In this document: positions 35,074 through 42,137 of the stretch, piece after piece
How positions within the stretch are numbered: position 1 is the stretch's first letter
Layout of the letters: each line of letters begins with the position of its first letter
Assembly (NCBI GenBank): GCA_045660445.1
Contig: JAZRDR010000012.1
Span: forward strand, 117,102 to 181,101
Origin: Faeciplasma sp045660445
GTDB taxonomy: Bacteria; Bacillota; Clostridia; Oscillospirales; Ruminococcaceae
DNA: 64,000 nt
Direction: 5' to 3'
Translations under genes and position numbers: made by a program
Notes under the pieces: model-generated
Seen by the model: the letters and a program-made list of their open reading frames with translations, nothing else
The model's database searches: none
Told to the model about the DNA's origin: nothing

Positions 35074-35847
35074 TTATATTAGGTCCTCGCTGTATTCGCC
35101 GCCGTCGATATAGCTGTCAGCATCGGCAGGGGCCAAAATTTCGGGAGCTGTGCCAAAGTTGACAAACTTATATTCAGCAGATATCTTGCTTGTCATATCA
35201 ATGCCCAAAACCGTTGCAACCATATCGGCGCTGAAGGACATTGTATCAAGTACGTTCTTATCGGTGAAGCCCATTGTCAAAATAATGTTTTTAAATTCAA
35301 CTGCTTCGCCGTCTTCAACACCCTCGACATCCTCCATGCTTCCCAAAAGGCTTTTTGCGGATTCGGCATCAAGCGAGATAGTTATCGCCTTTGTGCCATC
35401 CTCGTTAACGATAACGTCGATGTTTTCAAAGACTTCCTTTGCAAGATCGGGAAGCTGGGCAATTCCGATATCGCTTGAAATGTCGCCTTCTTCTGCCGAG
35501 GGATCACTCTCGGGAACAACGTATTTCGTTTTAACTCCTGCGAGATTAAGATAAACAACGTCATCAACCAAAACAGTTTCGGTAACGATTCCGTAAGAAT
35601 CAGTTACAACTGCGGAATTGTCGCCGTTTTGCTTCATATTCATGTCGCTCTTGATCTCGAGCATCTCGCCCAAAAGCTCGATACCCATTGTTATGGTGCA
35701 GTCAGCCTCGAATCCTCCTGCCTTTTCAATGGTCTTCATTGCGTTGGAATAAAGGCTATAAGCTGTAACAGCCTCTAATAACGCACAAGAGCAAATGCTG
35801 AACGCCAAAATAACAGCCGAAAGAGTTATTGCAATTATTCTTTTCAT
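35074..35847 (-). CDS. Secreted lipoprotein, DUF6612/LppX-like
   Basis: The 257-residue protein has a lipoprotein signal peptide (FSICSCALL) and a beta-rich exported domain that begins with a helix-containing segment AMKTIEKAGGFEADCTI. This resembles the LolA/LppX-like fold of Firmicutes lipoproteins of unknown function. It is rich in acidic residues. It lies 29 bases downstream of the SPFH gene and may share its transcript. No enzymatic motif is visible. Confidence 0.65.
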   Translation of the reverse strand: MKRIIAITLSAVILAFSICSCALLEAVTAYSLYSNAMKTIEKAGGFEADCTITMGIELLGEMLEIKSDMNMKQNGDNSAVVTDSYGIVTETVLVDDVVYLNLAGVKTKYVVPESDPSAEEGDISSDIGIAQLPDLAKEVFENIDVIVNEDGTKAITISLDAESAKSLLGSMEDVEGVEDGEAVEFKNIILTMGFTDKNVLDTMSFSADMVATVLGIDMTSKISAEYKFVNFGTAPEILAPADADSYIDGGEYSEDLI

Positions 35848-35876
35848 ATATGTCTCCTCTTTTTAAAAACTGTTAA

Positions 35877-36695
35877 TTACTGTGCGGGAGTTTCACCCGA
35901 TGTGATGCTTGACATATCGATGATGGGGGTTGCCTCTCCGGATACCATAGGAAGCTCGCCGTTCCACTTTTCGATCTTTTTGTAATCAACAAGCTCACTT
36001 GTGATGGATTCAGCAATGATTCGGTTTGCTTCGGCTTCAGCCTCGGCTCTGATCTTCATAGATTCAGCCTCAGCCTCGGCGTTGGTGATGGCTGTCTGCT
36101 TCTCGGTCTCTGCCTTTAAAAGCTGCTGCTGAGCAACCTGCTTTTCTTCGATAGCGTTGATATACGCCTCGGAGAAGTCGAAGTTGATGATGTTAACGTC
36201 GGTTACGTAAAGGCCGATCTCGTTAAGCTTTGCGTTAAGGCCGTCAACCAAACCGTCAGAAATAAGGGTACGGTTTGTAACGCTTTCTTCTGCGGTATAC
36301 TGTGCGGCAGTTGCCTTTAAAACCTCGTTAACAGCAGGGGTTACCAAAACGCTTTCATAATCTCTGCCGATGTTTTTATAGATGCTGTAAGACTTCGCTG
36401 TATCAACACGGTAGTTGATGGCGATAGTTGTCGAAACTGTCTGCAAGTCCTTCGAGAAAGCTTCGGTGTCAACCTCAAGCTTGGTGATGCGGTTGTCGAT
36501 CATAACGACTTCCTGCACCAAGGGAATCTTGAAGTGAAGACCTTCCTGCCAAACGTTTTCGTCAACCTTACCCAAGGTTACGACAACGCCCGTGTGGCCT
36601 GCCTGAACGATAACAAAGCTGCTTGCCGCAATTGCAACAACGATCACGATTGCAATTACGACTATAATTGTTTTTAAGTTGAAAATTTTCTGCAT
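35877..36695 (-). CDS. SPFH/prohibitin (band 7) family membrane protein
   Basis: The 272-residue protein has one N-terminal membrane helix (residues ~8-30), the band-7 domain beginning VQAGHTGVVVTLGKVDENV, and a coiled-coil segment rich in alanine and glutamate (QQQLLKAETEKQTAITNAEA region, ~190-235). This is the layout of prohibitins and HflC-type proteins, which form ring-like scaffolds in membranes and organise proteases or other membrane proteins. It lies downstream of the cohesin-like gene by 31 bases. Confidence 0.9.
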   Translation of the reverse strand: MQKIFNLKTIIVVIAIVIVVAIAASSFVIVQAGHTGVVVTLGKVDENVWQEGLHFKIPLVQEVVMIDNRITKLEVDTEAFSKDLQTVSTTIAINYRVDTAKSYSIYKNIGRDYESVLVTPAVNEVLKATAAQYTAEESVTNRTLISDGLVDGLNAKLNEIGLYVTDVNIINFDFSEAYINAIEEKQVAQQQLLKAETEKQTAITNAEAEAESMKIRAEAEAEANRIIAESITSELVDYKKIEKWNGELPMVSGEATPIIDMSSITSGETPAQ

Positions 36696-36726
36696 TATAA
36701 TTTGCCTCCAATCTTAATATAGAGAG

Positions 36727-37716
36727 TTATTGTTCCTCTCCTCTTTTCCAGATCTCCATTCCGGCGATCGCCGCAACAGTAATACCAACTATCATTACTG
36801 CCGCGAAAACAGTTCCTCCGTTTGCCTTTTTCTTCTGAGCCGCAACTGTGTGGGCATCACCGCTGAAGCTGACACTCTGCTCGGGATCGCTTTCGGGCGT
36901 TGTACTTGTCACTTCAGGTGTAGTCTCGGGTGTTGTTTCGGGCATGCTTTCGGTGGTGGTCACCTCGGTGGTAGTAGCCTCGGTAGTTTCTGTCGTTGTG
37001 GCAGAGGTTTTCTTTTCTGTCGTGGTGGTTGCCGAGGTCTTTTTTGTTGTAGTGGTTGCCTTTGTAGAGGAGGTTGAAGCGGTGGTCACTTCCTCTTCCT
37101 CGTCATCTGCTGAAACGATATCGTCATCCTCTTCCTCTTCATCGTCTATAACGACATCGCCTTCGTCTTCAAGCTCTTCATCGTCGGCTGAAATGGTGTC
37201 ATCGTCCTCTTCGCCTTCATCCTCGGCAGAAACGGTGTCGTCATCCGATTCCTCGACGTCAAACTGCATAAGGCTTGTGGTGCCGTTAACGGTAACCGGA
37301 GCGCCGTTTGCATTAAGCGCCTCTAGTACTGTAAGCGAAACGAGCGAGCCGTTTGCAGGATCTGAGGATGCCATGAAAGTGACAGTTGCCAAAATTCCGC
37401 TGGAATAATTATCGTTTTGAGAATCACTTGACCAAATGAGAAGTATCCCACCATCGGTCGGGATCTGCGTGAAGCTGTCAAAATACTCGCCGTCAACACA
37501 GCTTACAAGCGAGGCGGAATTTGTATCATAAGTGATCATGCATTGCAGGCTTTTAATTCCGGGATTGTCACTTAACAAAACGTGGATCTGAAAAGTCTCT
37601 AACGGTGTGGGAACCGAGGCCTGCAAAAGAGCCATCGAGCCGGCAGCATTAACCACGCAAAGCATCGAACACATTGCTAAAACGATCGCCGCCAAAATGG
37701 ATATTATTCTTGTCAT
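36727..37716 (-). CDS. Membrane-anchored cohesin-like surface protein with acidic repeats
   Basis: The 329-residue protein has a signal peptide, then a ~125-residue beta-sandwich that resembles a cohesin (LSDNPGIKSLQCMITYD, GGILLIWSSD, ATVTFMAS, VSLTVLEALNANGAPV). This is followed by an acidic repeat region with three S-A-D/E-D-E units (about 155-210), a Thr-rich linker (~210-270) and a C-terminal membrane helix with a positive tail. Cohesin domains bind dockerins in cellulosomes and related surface complexes. No dockerin is seen in the GH5 enzyme of this window. The cohesin call rests on pattern only. Confidence 0.65.
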   Translation of the reverse strand: MTRIISILAAIVLAMCSMLCVVNAAGSMALLQASVPTPLETFQIHVLLSDNPGIKSLQCMITYDTNSASLVSCVDGEYFDSFTQIPTDGGILLIWSSDSQNDNYSSGILATVTFMASSDPANGSLVSLTVLEALNANGAPVTVNGTTSLMQFDVEESDDDTVSAEDEGEEDDDTISADDEELEDEGDVVIDDEEEEDDDIVSADDEEEEVTTASTSSTKATTTTKKTSATTTTEKKTSATTTETTEATTTEVTTTESMPETTPETTPEVTSTTPESDPEQSVSFSGDAHTVAAQKKKANGGTVFAAVMIVGITVAAIAGMEIWKRGEEQ

Positions 37717-37877
37717 ATGTAAAAGCCCTCTCTTTCAAGCTTTAATAATTTATGCAAAATTATTAATTAATTATATCATCGAATCGATTTTTTTGCAATA
37801 GCAAGCTTTTAAAGAAAAATCGGTGATATATTGCAGAAAAATTATTGACTTATTCTTAATAGAGATGGATTTTTTAC

Positions 37878-37906
37878 TTGACAATTCCTTTAAAACAGCG
37901 CATACT
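37878..37906 (+). promoter_or_regulatory. Promoter of the second AraC-type gene
   Basis: A perfect TTGACA (37878-37883) is 17 bases from CATACT (37901-37906), with the ATG 42 bases further on. Confidence 0.65.
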
Positions 37907-37948
37907 GATATTGATGTAATATTAACATTTTAAAAGGAGCTGATCTTA

Positions 37949-38743
37949 ATGCAGGCAAAGATATCTTTTATGGGGCTTGACCATCGCCATCCCGGAGATT
38001 TTGTTTATGGAGATGCCGAGCACGACTGGTGGCTTTTGGTACATACAAAAACGCCCGCCATCTTCCACCTTCCCACCGGCTCTATCGAAACGTGCAAAAA
38101 CACTGTCATTCTTTACCCTCCCAAAATGTTCGCCTGCTATGGTGCTACGGGCGATTATTATTGCAATAACTATGTTCGTTTTTATGCAGATGACGCTCTT
38201 GAGGATTTCATAAAAGAGAAGAACATCCCTTTGGGAAGCCCTTTGCTGCTTGAAGCAGCCGACTCGATGGAATATCTTTTCAGACTTCTTTCGATGGAGG
38301 ATTACTTTAAGTTTAAAAACAGCGCACAGTCCACAACAATGATAATCAGAATGATGCTGATGAAGATATCCGAATCAGTCAAGGACATTGATCTTACCGA
38401 TCAGCAGCGCGCCCTTTTGAATCTTAGATATGAGATCCAGCTTAGGCCCGATTATCCTTGGACGGTTGCCGAAATGGCTGAAAAGCTTCACGTCAGCGCA
38501 GGGTATCTGCAATCATCCTATAAAAAGCAGTTCGGCGTTTCATGTATGCAGGACGTTGTGCTAAAAAGGATCGAGCTTGCTAAAGAGCATTTGAGAAACT
38601 CGAACTATTCCTCGCAAAGAATTTCTCAAATATGCGGATATCAAAACGTTGAGCATTTCTGCAGACAGTTTAAAAACATCACGAGGGAATCTCCGCTTAC
38701 CTATCGCAAGCGTATGCGTGCTGAAAAAGCAAACGAAGAATAA
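37949..38743 (+). CDS. AraC-family transcriptional regulator
   Basis: The 264-residue protein has an N-terminal cupin-like domain (residues ~20-120, with a YPPKMFACYG segment typical of sugar-binding AraC proteins) and a C-terminal double helix-turn-helix (LHVSAGYLQSSYKKQFGVS and CGYQNVEHFCRQFKNITRESP). The start follows AAGGAG. It is monocistronic, between its own promoter and a terminator. No sugar operon adjoins it, so its targets are elsewhere or unknown. Confidence 0.88.
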   Translation: MQAKISFMGLDHRHPGDFVYGDAEHDWWLLVHTKTPAIFHLPTGSIETCKNTVILYPPKMFACYGATGDYYCNNYVRFYADDALEDFIKEKNIPLGSPLLLEAADSMEYLFRLLSMEDYFKFKNSAQSTTMIIRMMLMKISESVKDIDLTDQQRALLNLRYEIQLRPDYPWTVAEMAEKLHVSAGYLQSSYKKQFGVSCMQDVVLKRIELAKEHLRNSNYSSQRISQICGYQNVEHFCRQFKNITRESPLTYRKRMRAEKANEE

Positions 38744-38755
38744 ATAAAAATATAT

Positions 38756-38787
38756 CTGCCCAGGAATTATCTTGGGCAGTTTTTTTT
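38756..38787 (+). terminator. Terminator of the AraC-type gene
   Basis: CTGCCCA and TGGGCAG pair around a short loop followed by eight T residues. Confidence 0.85.
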
Positions 38788-38885
38788 GCGTTCATTCACA
38801 CGCCGTAACCTTTTTTCGGACTACCTCATATCATGTAGTACAAAGCATCGCTTTGCAAAACGATAAGACAATAAGGAGAACGTGT

Positions 38886-39251
38886 ATGAATATCAATGAA
38901 TTTATCGGTTCATTGCCTGCATATTCGGGCGGTAATAACAGCTCGAACGGAAATACTAACGGTTCAAATGGGAATATGAACGGCTCGAACGGAAACATGA
39001 ATGGTAGCGGCAACACGAATGGTAGTGGCAACATGAACGGCAACGGTAACATGAACGGCAACGGCAACATGAACGGTGCTATGTGCAGCTTCAATACGCC
39101 TACCTCTGCATTCCCTGCCGAGACACCCGTGGGCATGATGTACGTGCCCTTCCAGAGATGGGAATACGTTTATGAACCGCAGGTTGGCTTTGAACGCGGA
39201 ACGATTTTCGAGGCACTTGACAAACCGTTTTTGGGGGAGAGAGCGATATGA
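38886..39251 (+). CDS. cotJA: Spore coat protein CotJA with Asn-Gly repeat insert
   Basis: The 121-residue product ends with the CotJA core (FPAETPVGMMYVPFQRWE, YEPQVGFERGTIFEALDKPF). Between a short N-terminus and this core lies a low-complexity stretch of about 50 residues built from N-G-N-M and N-G-S units. CotJA lies in the inner spore coat and works with CotJB and CotJC. The ATG at 38886 follows AAGGAGAACG; longer in-frame extensions have no ribosome site. The repeat is absent from typical CotJA proteins of ~80 residues. Confidence 0.88.
   Translation: MNINEFIGSLPAYSGGNNSSNGNTNGSNGNMNGSNGNMNGSGNTNGSGNMNGNGNMNGNGNMNGAMCSFNTPTSAFPAETPVGMMYVPFQRWEYVYEPQVGFERGTIFEALDKPFLGERAI
38938..39076 (+). 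repeat. Minisatellite in cotJA
   Basis: About ten imperfect copies of a 12- to 18-bp unit of the form AACGG-x-AACATG run in tandem, all in frame. They encode the Asn-Gly-Met tract. Copy-number change by slippage would keep the reading frame. Confidence 0.85.
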
Positions 39252-39499
39252 ATGAGAGAGAACAGCTTTTAAAGCGCGTGCAGATCTATTCGTTTGCCGT
39301 AACAGATGCCGCACTCTTTTTGGATTCGCACCCCAATAATGCGGCAGGACTTGAATATTACAGAAGATATAAACAGCTTTACAAAGAGGCTGTTGAGGAA
39401 TTCGAATCAAAATACGGACCTTTAAGCATACTTTCAGACCGCAACAACGAATGCTGGGCATGGGTTAAAGATCCCTGGCCTTGGGAACAGCAGAATTAA
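39248..39499 (+). CDS. cotJB: Spore coat protein CotJB
   Basis: The 83-residue product matches CotJB: LLKRVQIYSFAVTDAALFLD, LEYYRRYKQLYKEA and WAWVKDPWPWE at the C-terminus. It overlaps cotJA by four bases and is followed after 15 bases by cotJC. It marks the host as a spore former. Confidence 0.93.
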   Translation: MNEREQLLKRVQIYSFAVTDAALFLDSHPNNAAGLEYYRRYKQLYKEAVEEFESKYGPLSILSDRNNECWAWVKDPWPWEQQN

Positions 39500-39514
39500 G
39501 GAGGCGAATGACTA

Positions 39515-39937
39515 ATGTGGCAATATGAGAAAAAACTTCAGTATCCTGTTAACGTGAAAACACCCAACCCCGCAGCCGCAAAGATCATCATCACTCAGTT
39601 CGGCGGACCTGACGGCGAGCTTGGCGCGGCTATGAGATATTTAAGCCAGAGATACACCGCTCCCGATCCCAGAGTTAAGGCTATTCTTAATGATATCGGC
39701 ACGGAAGAGCTTGGGCACATGGAGATGGTGTGTGCGCTTGTTTATCAGCTTACCAAGAACCTTACTCCCGCACAGATCAAGGAATCAGGCTTTGATACCT
39801 ATTTTGTGGATCACACGACAGGGCTCTATCCCATTGCGGCTTCAGGCACACCTTTCTCGGCAATGGTATTCCAGTCAACAGGCGATGCAATTGCCGACCT
39901 CTCGGAAGACCTCGCTGCCGACGGTACGACTTTGTAA
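39515..39937 (+). pseudogene. cotJC: Spore coat manganese catalase-like CotJC, 3'-truncated by an inserted element
   Basis: The first ~136 codons are intact CotJC: MWQYEKKLQYP, FGGPDGELGAAMRYLSQRY, IGTEELGHMEMV (metal-binding glutamate and histidine) and IADLSEDLAADGT. The usual protein has about 190 residues and continues with an ARTTY-like segment and a second metal-binding helix pair containing REVVHFQRF. Here the frame runs into foreign sequence and stops after three further codons. The break coincides with the 20-bp repeat at 39925 and a change in sequence character, so it is the likely insertion point of the conjugative element. A precise excision would restore the gene. Confidence 0.85.
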
Positions 39938-40042
39938 GAACAACCTAAGAGGTCAGAACGCTGTAAACCCTTGATTTTGCTACGTTTGCGCGATTTTTTA
40001 AGTTGTACAAGCTTTTTCTTGCTACGACTGTGTAAGAACAAC
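39925..40042. repeat. Left end of the element: paired 20-bp repeats (attL region)
   Basis: TACGACTTTGTAAGAACAAC at 39925-39944 recurs as TACGACTGTGTAAGAACAAC at 40023-40042, 98 bases away, with one mismatch. A weaker copy (GATAAGAACAAG) follows near 40070. Such direct repeats near an end are the expected arm-type sites of a tyrosine integrase. The first copy begins inside cotJC and probably overlaps the attachment core. Confidence 0.6.
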
Positions 40043-40087
40043 AAGACACAAAAACACTAAAAATTTGATAAGAACAAGCTGTTTTCT

Positions 40088-40249
40088 GCAAGCAAATTAA
40101 GTTGGTCAAATTTGAAATATCCACCGCAAATTGTAAGCATCACCACGATTACAACAAGTGGTGCTTCTGCAGCATTGGCGCGACTTCGAGAAATGAATTT
40201 GGTAAAAAAGGTTCATAAAGGGAAACAAGTTATTTATGAATTGCTTTAA
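40088..40249 (+). pseudogene. Winged-helix domain fragment
   Basis: An open frame with no start codon reads TSGASAALARLREMNLVKKV followed by HKGKQVIYEL and a stop. This is the typical end of a winged-helix DNA-binding domain with its beta hairpin. The upstream part is missing, so it is a decayed regulator or ATPase tail. The region between 39938 and 40742 otherwise holds only repeats and hairpins. Confidence 0.45.
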
Positions 40250-40258
40250 TAACAAATC

Positions 40259-40312
40259 CAGTTGATCTATCAGTTGATCTATCAGTTGATCTATTGAATT
40301 CAGTTGATCTAT
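40259..40312. repeat. Iteron-like tandem repeats, CAGTTGATCTAT x4
   Basis: Three perfect copies of CAGTTGATCTAT lie head to tail (40259-40294), then six bases, then a fourth copy (40301-40312). They sit 430 bases before a replication-initiator-like gene. Iterons bound by an initiator, or binding sites for transfer-origin proteins, are both possible. Confidence 0.6.
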
Positions 40313-40516
40313 CGGATGCTAATTGATTTGTCTGTCATGATCGATATTTAGATTGTAAAACTTAAAAGTGGATTTTTCGGTGTATTATTTTTCTTCAGTA
40401 TTCGCATAAAGAAATCTCTTTTTATACAATGTAAGCATCAAGGACAGTTCCTAATTATAAGGATAATAGAAAACACCTTGACATCGATTAGCAATAATAT
40501 GGATTTAGTTAATATA

Positions 40517-40555
40517 CAAAACGTCATAGACGCAAAGTCTATGGCGTTTTTCCTT
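40517..40555 (+). terminator. Terminator-like hairpin in the left end
   Basis: AACGTCATAGAC and GTCTATGGCGTT pair over a 5-base loop and are followed by TTTTTCC. Confidence 0.65.
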
Positions 40556-40742
40556 GGCATTTTTCAAAGAATTCAATAAAAAAGCGTATTAAAAAGGGCT
40601 GAAAATTTACTGTTTTCCTTCCTATATGCAACAAAGCAGAGGTAAGTAATATCTTTTCATGCGTGAAAGTACACAGCCAAAATTAGAGGCGCTTTTTCTT
40701 CAAAATCGACACTTATTAGATTTTCAAAAGGAGGTATAACTT

Positions 40743-41648
40743 GTGGCAGTATTCAGAATAGAAAAGACCCGTGATTACACGGTCATGTCAAATCATCATT
40801 TGCGAAATGAAGATTTGTCTTTAAAAGCCAAGGGGCTGCTATCATTAATGCTGTCTCTTCCCGATGGTTGGGACTACACCACAAAAGGTCTCGCCCATAT
40901 CTGTAAGGACGGTGTGGACAGTATATGCGCCGGGGTGCGTGAGCTTGAAGAACACGGTTATGTGATCCGTGAGCGCGTAAGAAACAAAAACGGTCAGCTC
41001 GGAGCAATTGAGTACACCATTTTGGAGCAGCCCAGAACTATCGAACCTGAAAGGGAAAATCCTAAACAGGATAATCCAATCTTGGTTTTCCCTGCGTTGG
41101 AAAAGCCTGAACAGGAAGAACCCGAACAATTAAATACTAAAGAATCAAGTATATATAAATCAAATAATTACTTATCAAATACTGAAATATCAAATCCTAT
41201 CCAATCAGATCATGAAACTAATGTCAGTTCTAGTGATTTTTCAGAGGATGGGATAGGAACGGATAAGATGCAGGCAAGGGAAGTATACCGTGAACTTATT
41301 CTTGATAACATCGACTACGATATCCTAAAAGAAGATAAAAGCGTAGATAAAGACAGGCTTGACGAGATCGCGGAGCTTATCGTGGATACCATCTGCTCGG
41401 CAAGAAAGACGATCCGCATAGCCGGAGACGATTTTCCGGCGGAGGTGGTAAAATCCCGTTTCCTGAAGCTGGACAGTTCCCACGTTCAGTACGTGATGGA
41501 TTGTATGAGGGACAACACCACCTATGTCCGCAATATCAAGAAATATCTCCTGGCGGCGCTGTATAACGCGCCCTCTACCATCAACAGCTATTATTCCTCC
41601 CTGGTCTCTCACGACCTTTACGGGGACGGACGAAGGGGGCGTGAGTAA
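40743..41648 (+). CDS. Replication initiator-like winged-helix protein (DUF6017 type)
   Basis: The 301-residue protein starts FRIEKTRDYTVMSNHHLRN and has an N-terminal winged-helix domain (LSLKAKGLLSLMLSLPDGW, then GVRELEEHGYV). A low-complexity AT-rich middle section and a C-terminal helical domain follow. This is the usual first gene of the Tn1549-type conjugation module and is thought to act in replication or control of the element. The start is a GTG behind a perfect AAGGAGGT. The next gene starts at the adjacent base. Confidence 0.8.
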   Translation: MAVFRIEKTRDYTVMSNHHLRNEDLSLKAKGLLSLMLSLPDGWDYTTKGLAHICKDGVDSICAGVRELEEHGYVIRERVRNKNGQLGAIEYTILEQPRTIEPERENPKQDNPILVFPALEKPEQEEPEQLNTKESSIYKSNNYLSNTEISNPIQSDHETNVSSSDFSEDGIGTDKMQAREVYRELILDNIDYDILKEDKSVDKDRLDEIAELIVDTICSARKTIRIAGDDFPAEVVKSRFLKLDSSHVQYVMDCMRDNTTYVRNIKKYLLAALYNAPSTINSYYSSLVSHDLYGDGRRGRE

Positions 41649-42137
41649 ATGCAGGAAGAAGTAACCGGCAAGGCAGTAGCCATTATCATCGACGGTGCCA
41701 AGATCAGCGAGCACACCCTTGAAAAAGCACTCAAAGCCTTTTTGGAGGCGCAGAAGAACAAAGGCGCAAAGATACACCGAGGCAAGCAAAGTTTGAAACA
41801 GCTTGCGGGTCAGAACGCGGGGCTGGCGAATATCGAGATCACCGACAAGAATATCAAGGCGTTTACGGCGGTCGCAAAAAAGTACCACGTGGACTTTGCC
41901 CTGAAGAAAGACACCACGGCGGAAAAGCCCCGGTATATGGTATTCTTCAAGAGCCGGGACGCCGACGCGATCACGGCAGCCTTCCAGGAGTTCGCGGCAA
42001 AGAAAATGGCCCGAGAACAAAAGCCGACCATCCGGGAGCGTCTGGCAAAGGCGAAGGAAAAGGCGGCGCAGAGGGCGGAACAAAGAACCATTGACCGGGA
42101 GAAAGTTAAGGTCAAAGATCGGAGCGTGCAGCTATGA
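41649..42137 (+). CDS. PcfB-family conjugation protein
   Basis: The 162-residue protein matches the PcfB/DUF3801 family found directly before the coupling protein in Gram-positive conjugative elements. Features are ITDKNIKAFTAVAKKYHVDF, an ADAITAAF-like helix and the tail KPTIRERLAKAKEKAAQ. A very similar PSIRERLAEAK tail ends the ArdA-like protein of this module. PcfB helps recruit the relaxosome to the coupling protein. It overlaps virD4 by four bases. Confidence 0.8.
   Translation: MQEEVTGKAVAIIIDGAKISEHTLEKALKAFLEAQKNKGAKIHRGKQSLKQLAGQNAGLANIEITDKNIKAFTAVAKKYHVDFALKKDTTAEKPRYMVFFKSRDADAITAAFQEFAAKKMAREQKPTIRERLAKAKEKAAQRAEQRTIDREKVKVKDRSVQL

Noticed and set aside
38938..39076. Repeats in cotJA considered as a CRISPR or non-coding repeat
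   Set aside because: They are in frame, encode a Asn-Gly tract and have no unique spacers.
40259..40312. Short tandem repeats considered as a CRISPR array
   Set aside because: The unit is 12 bp with no spacers, and no cas genes are near.
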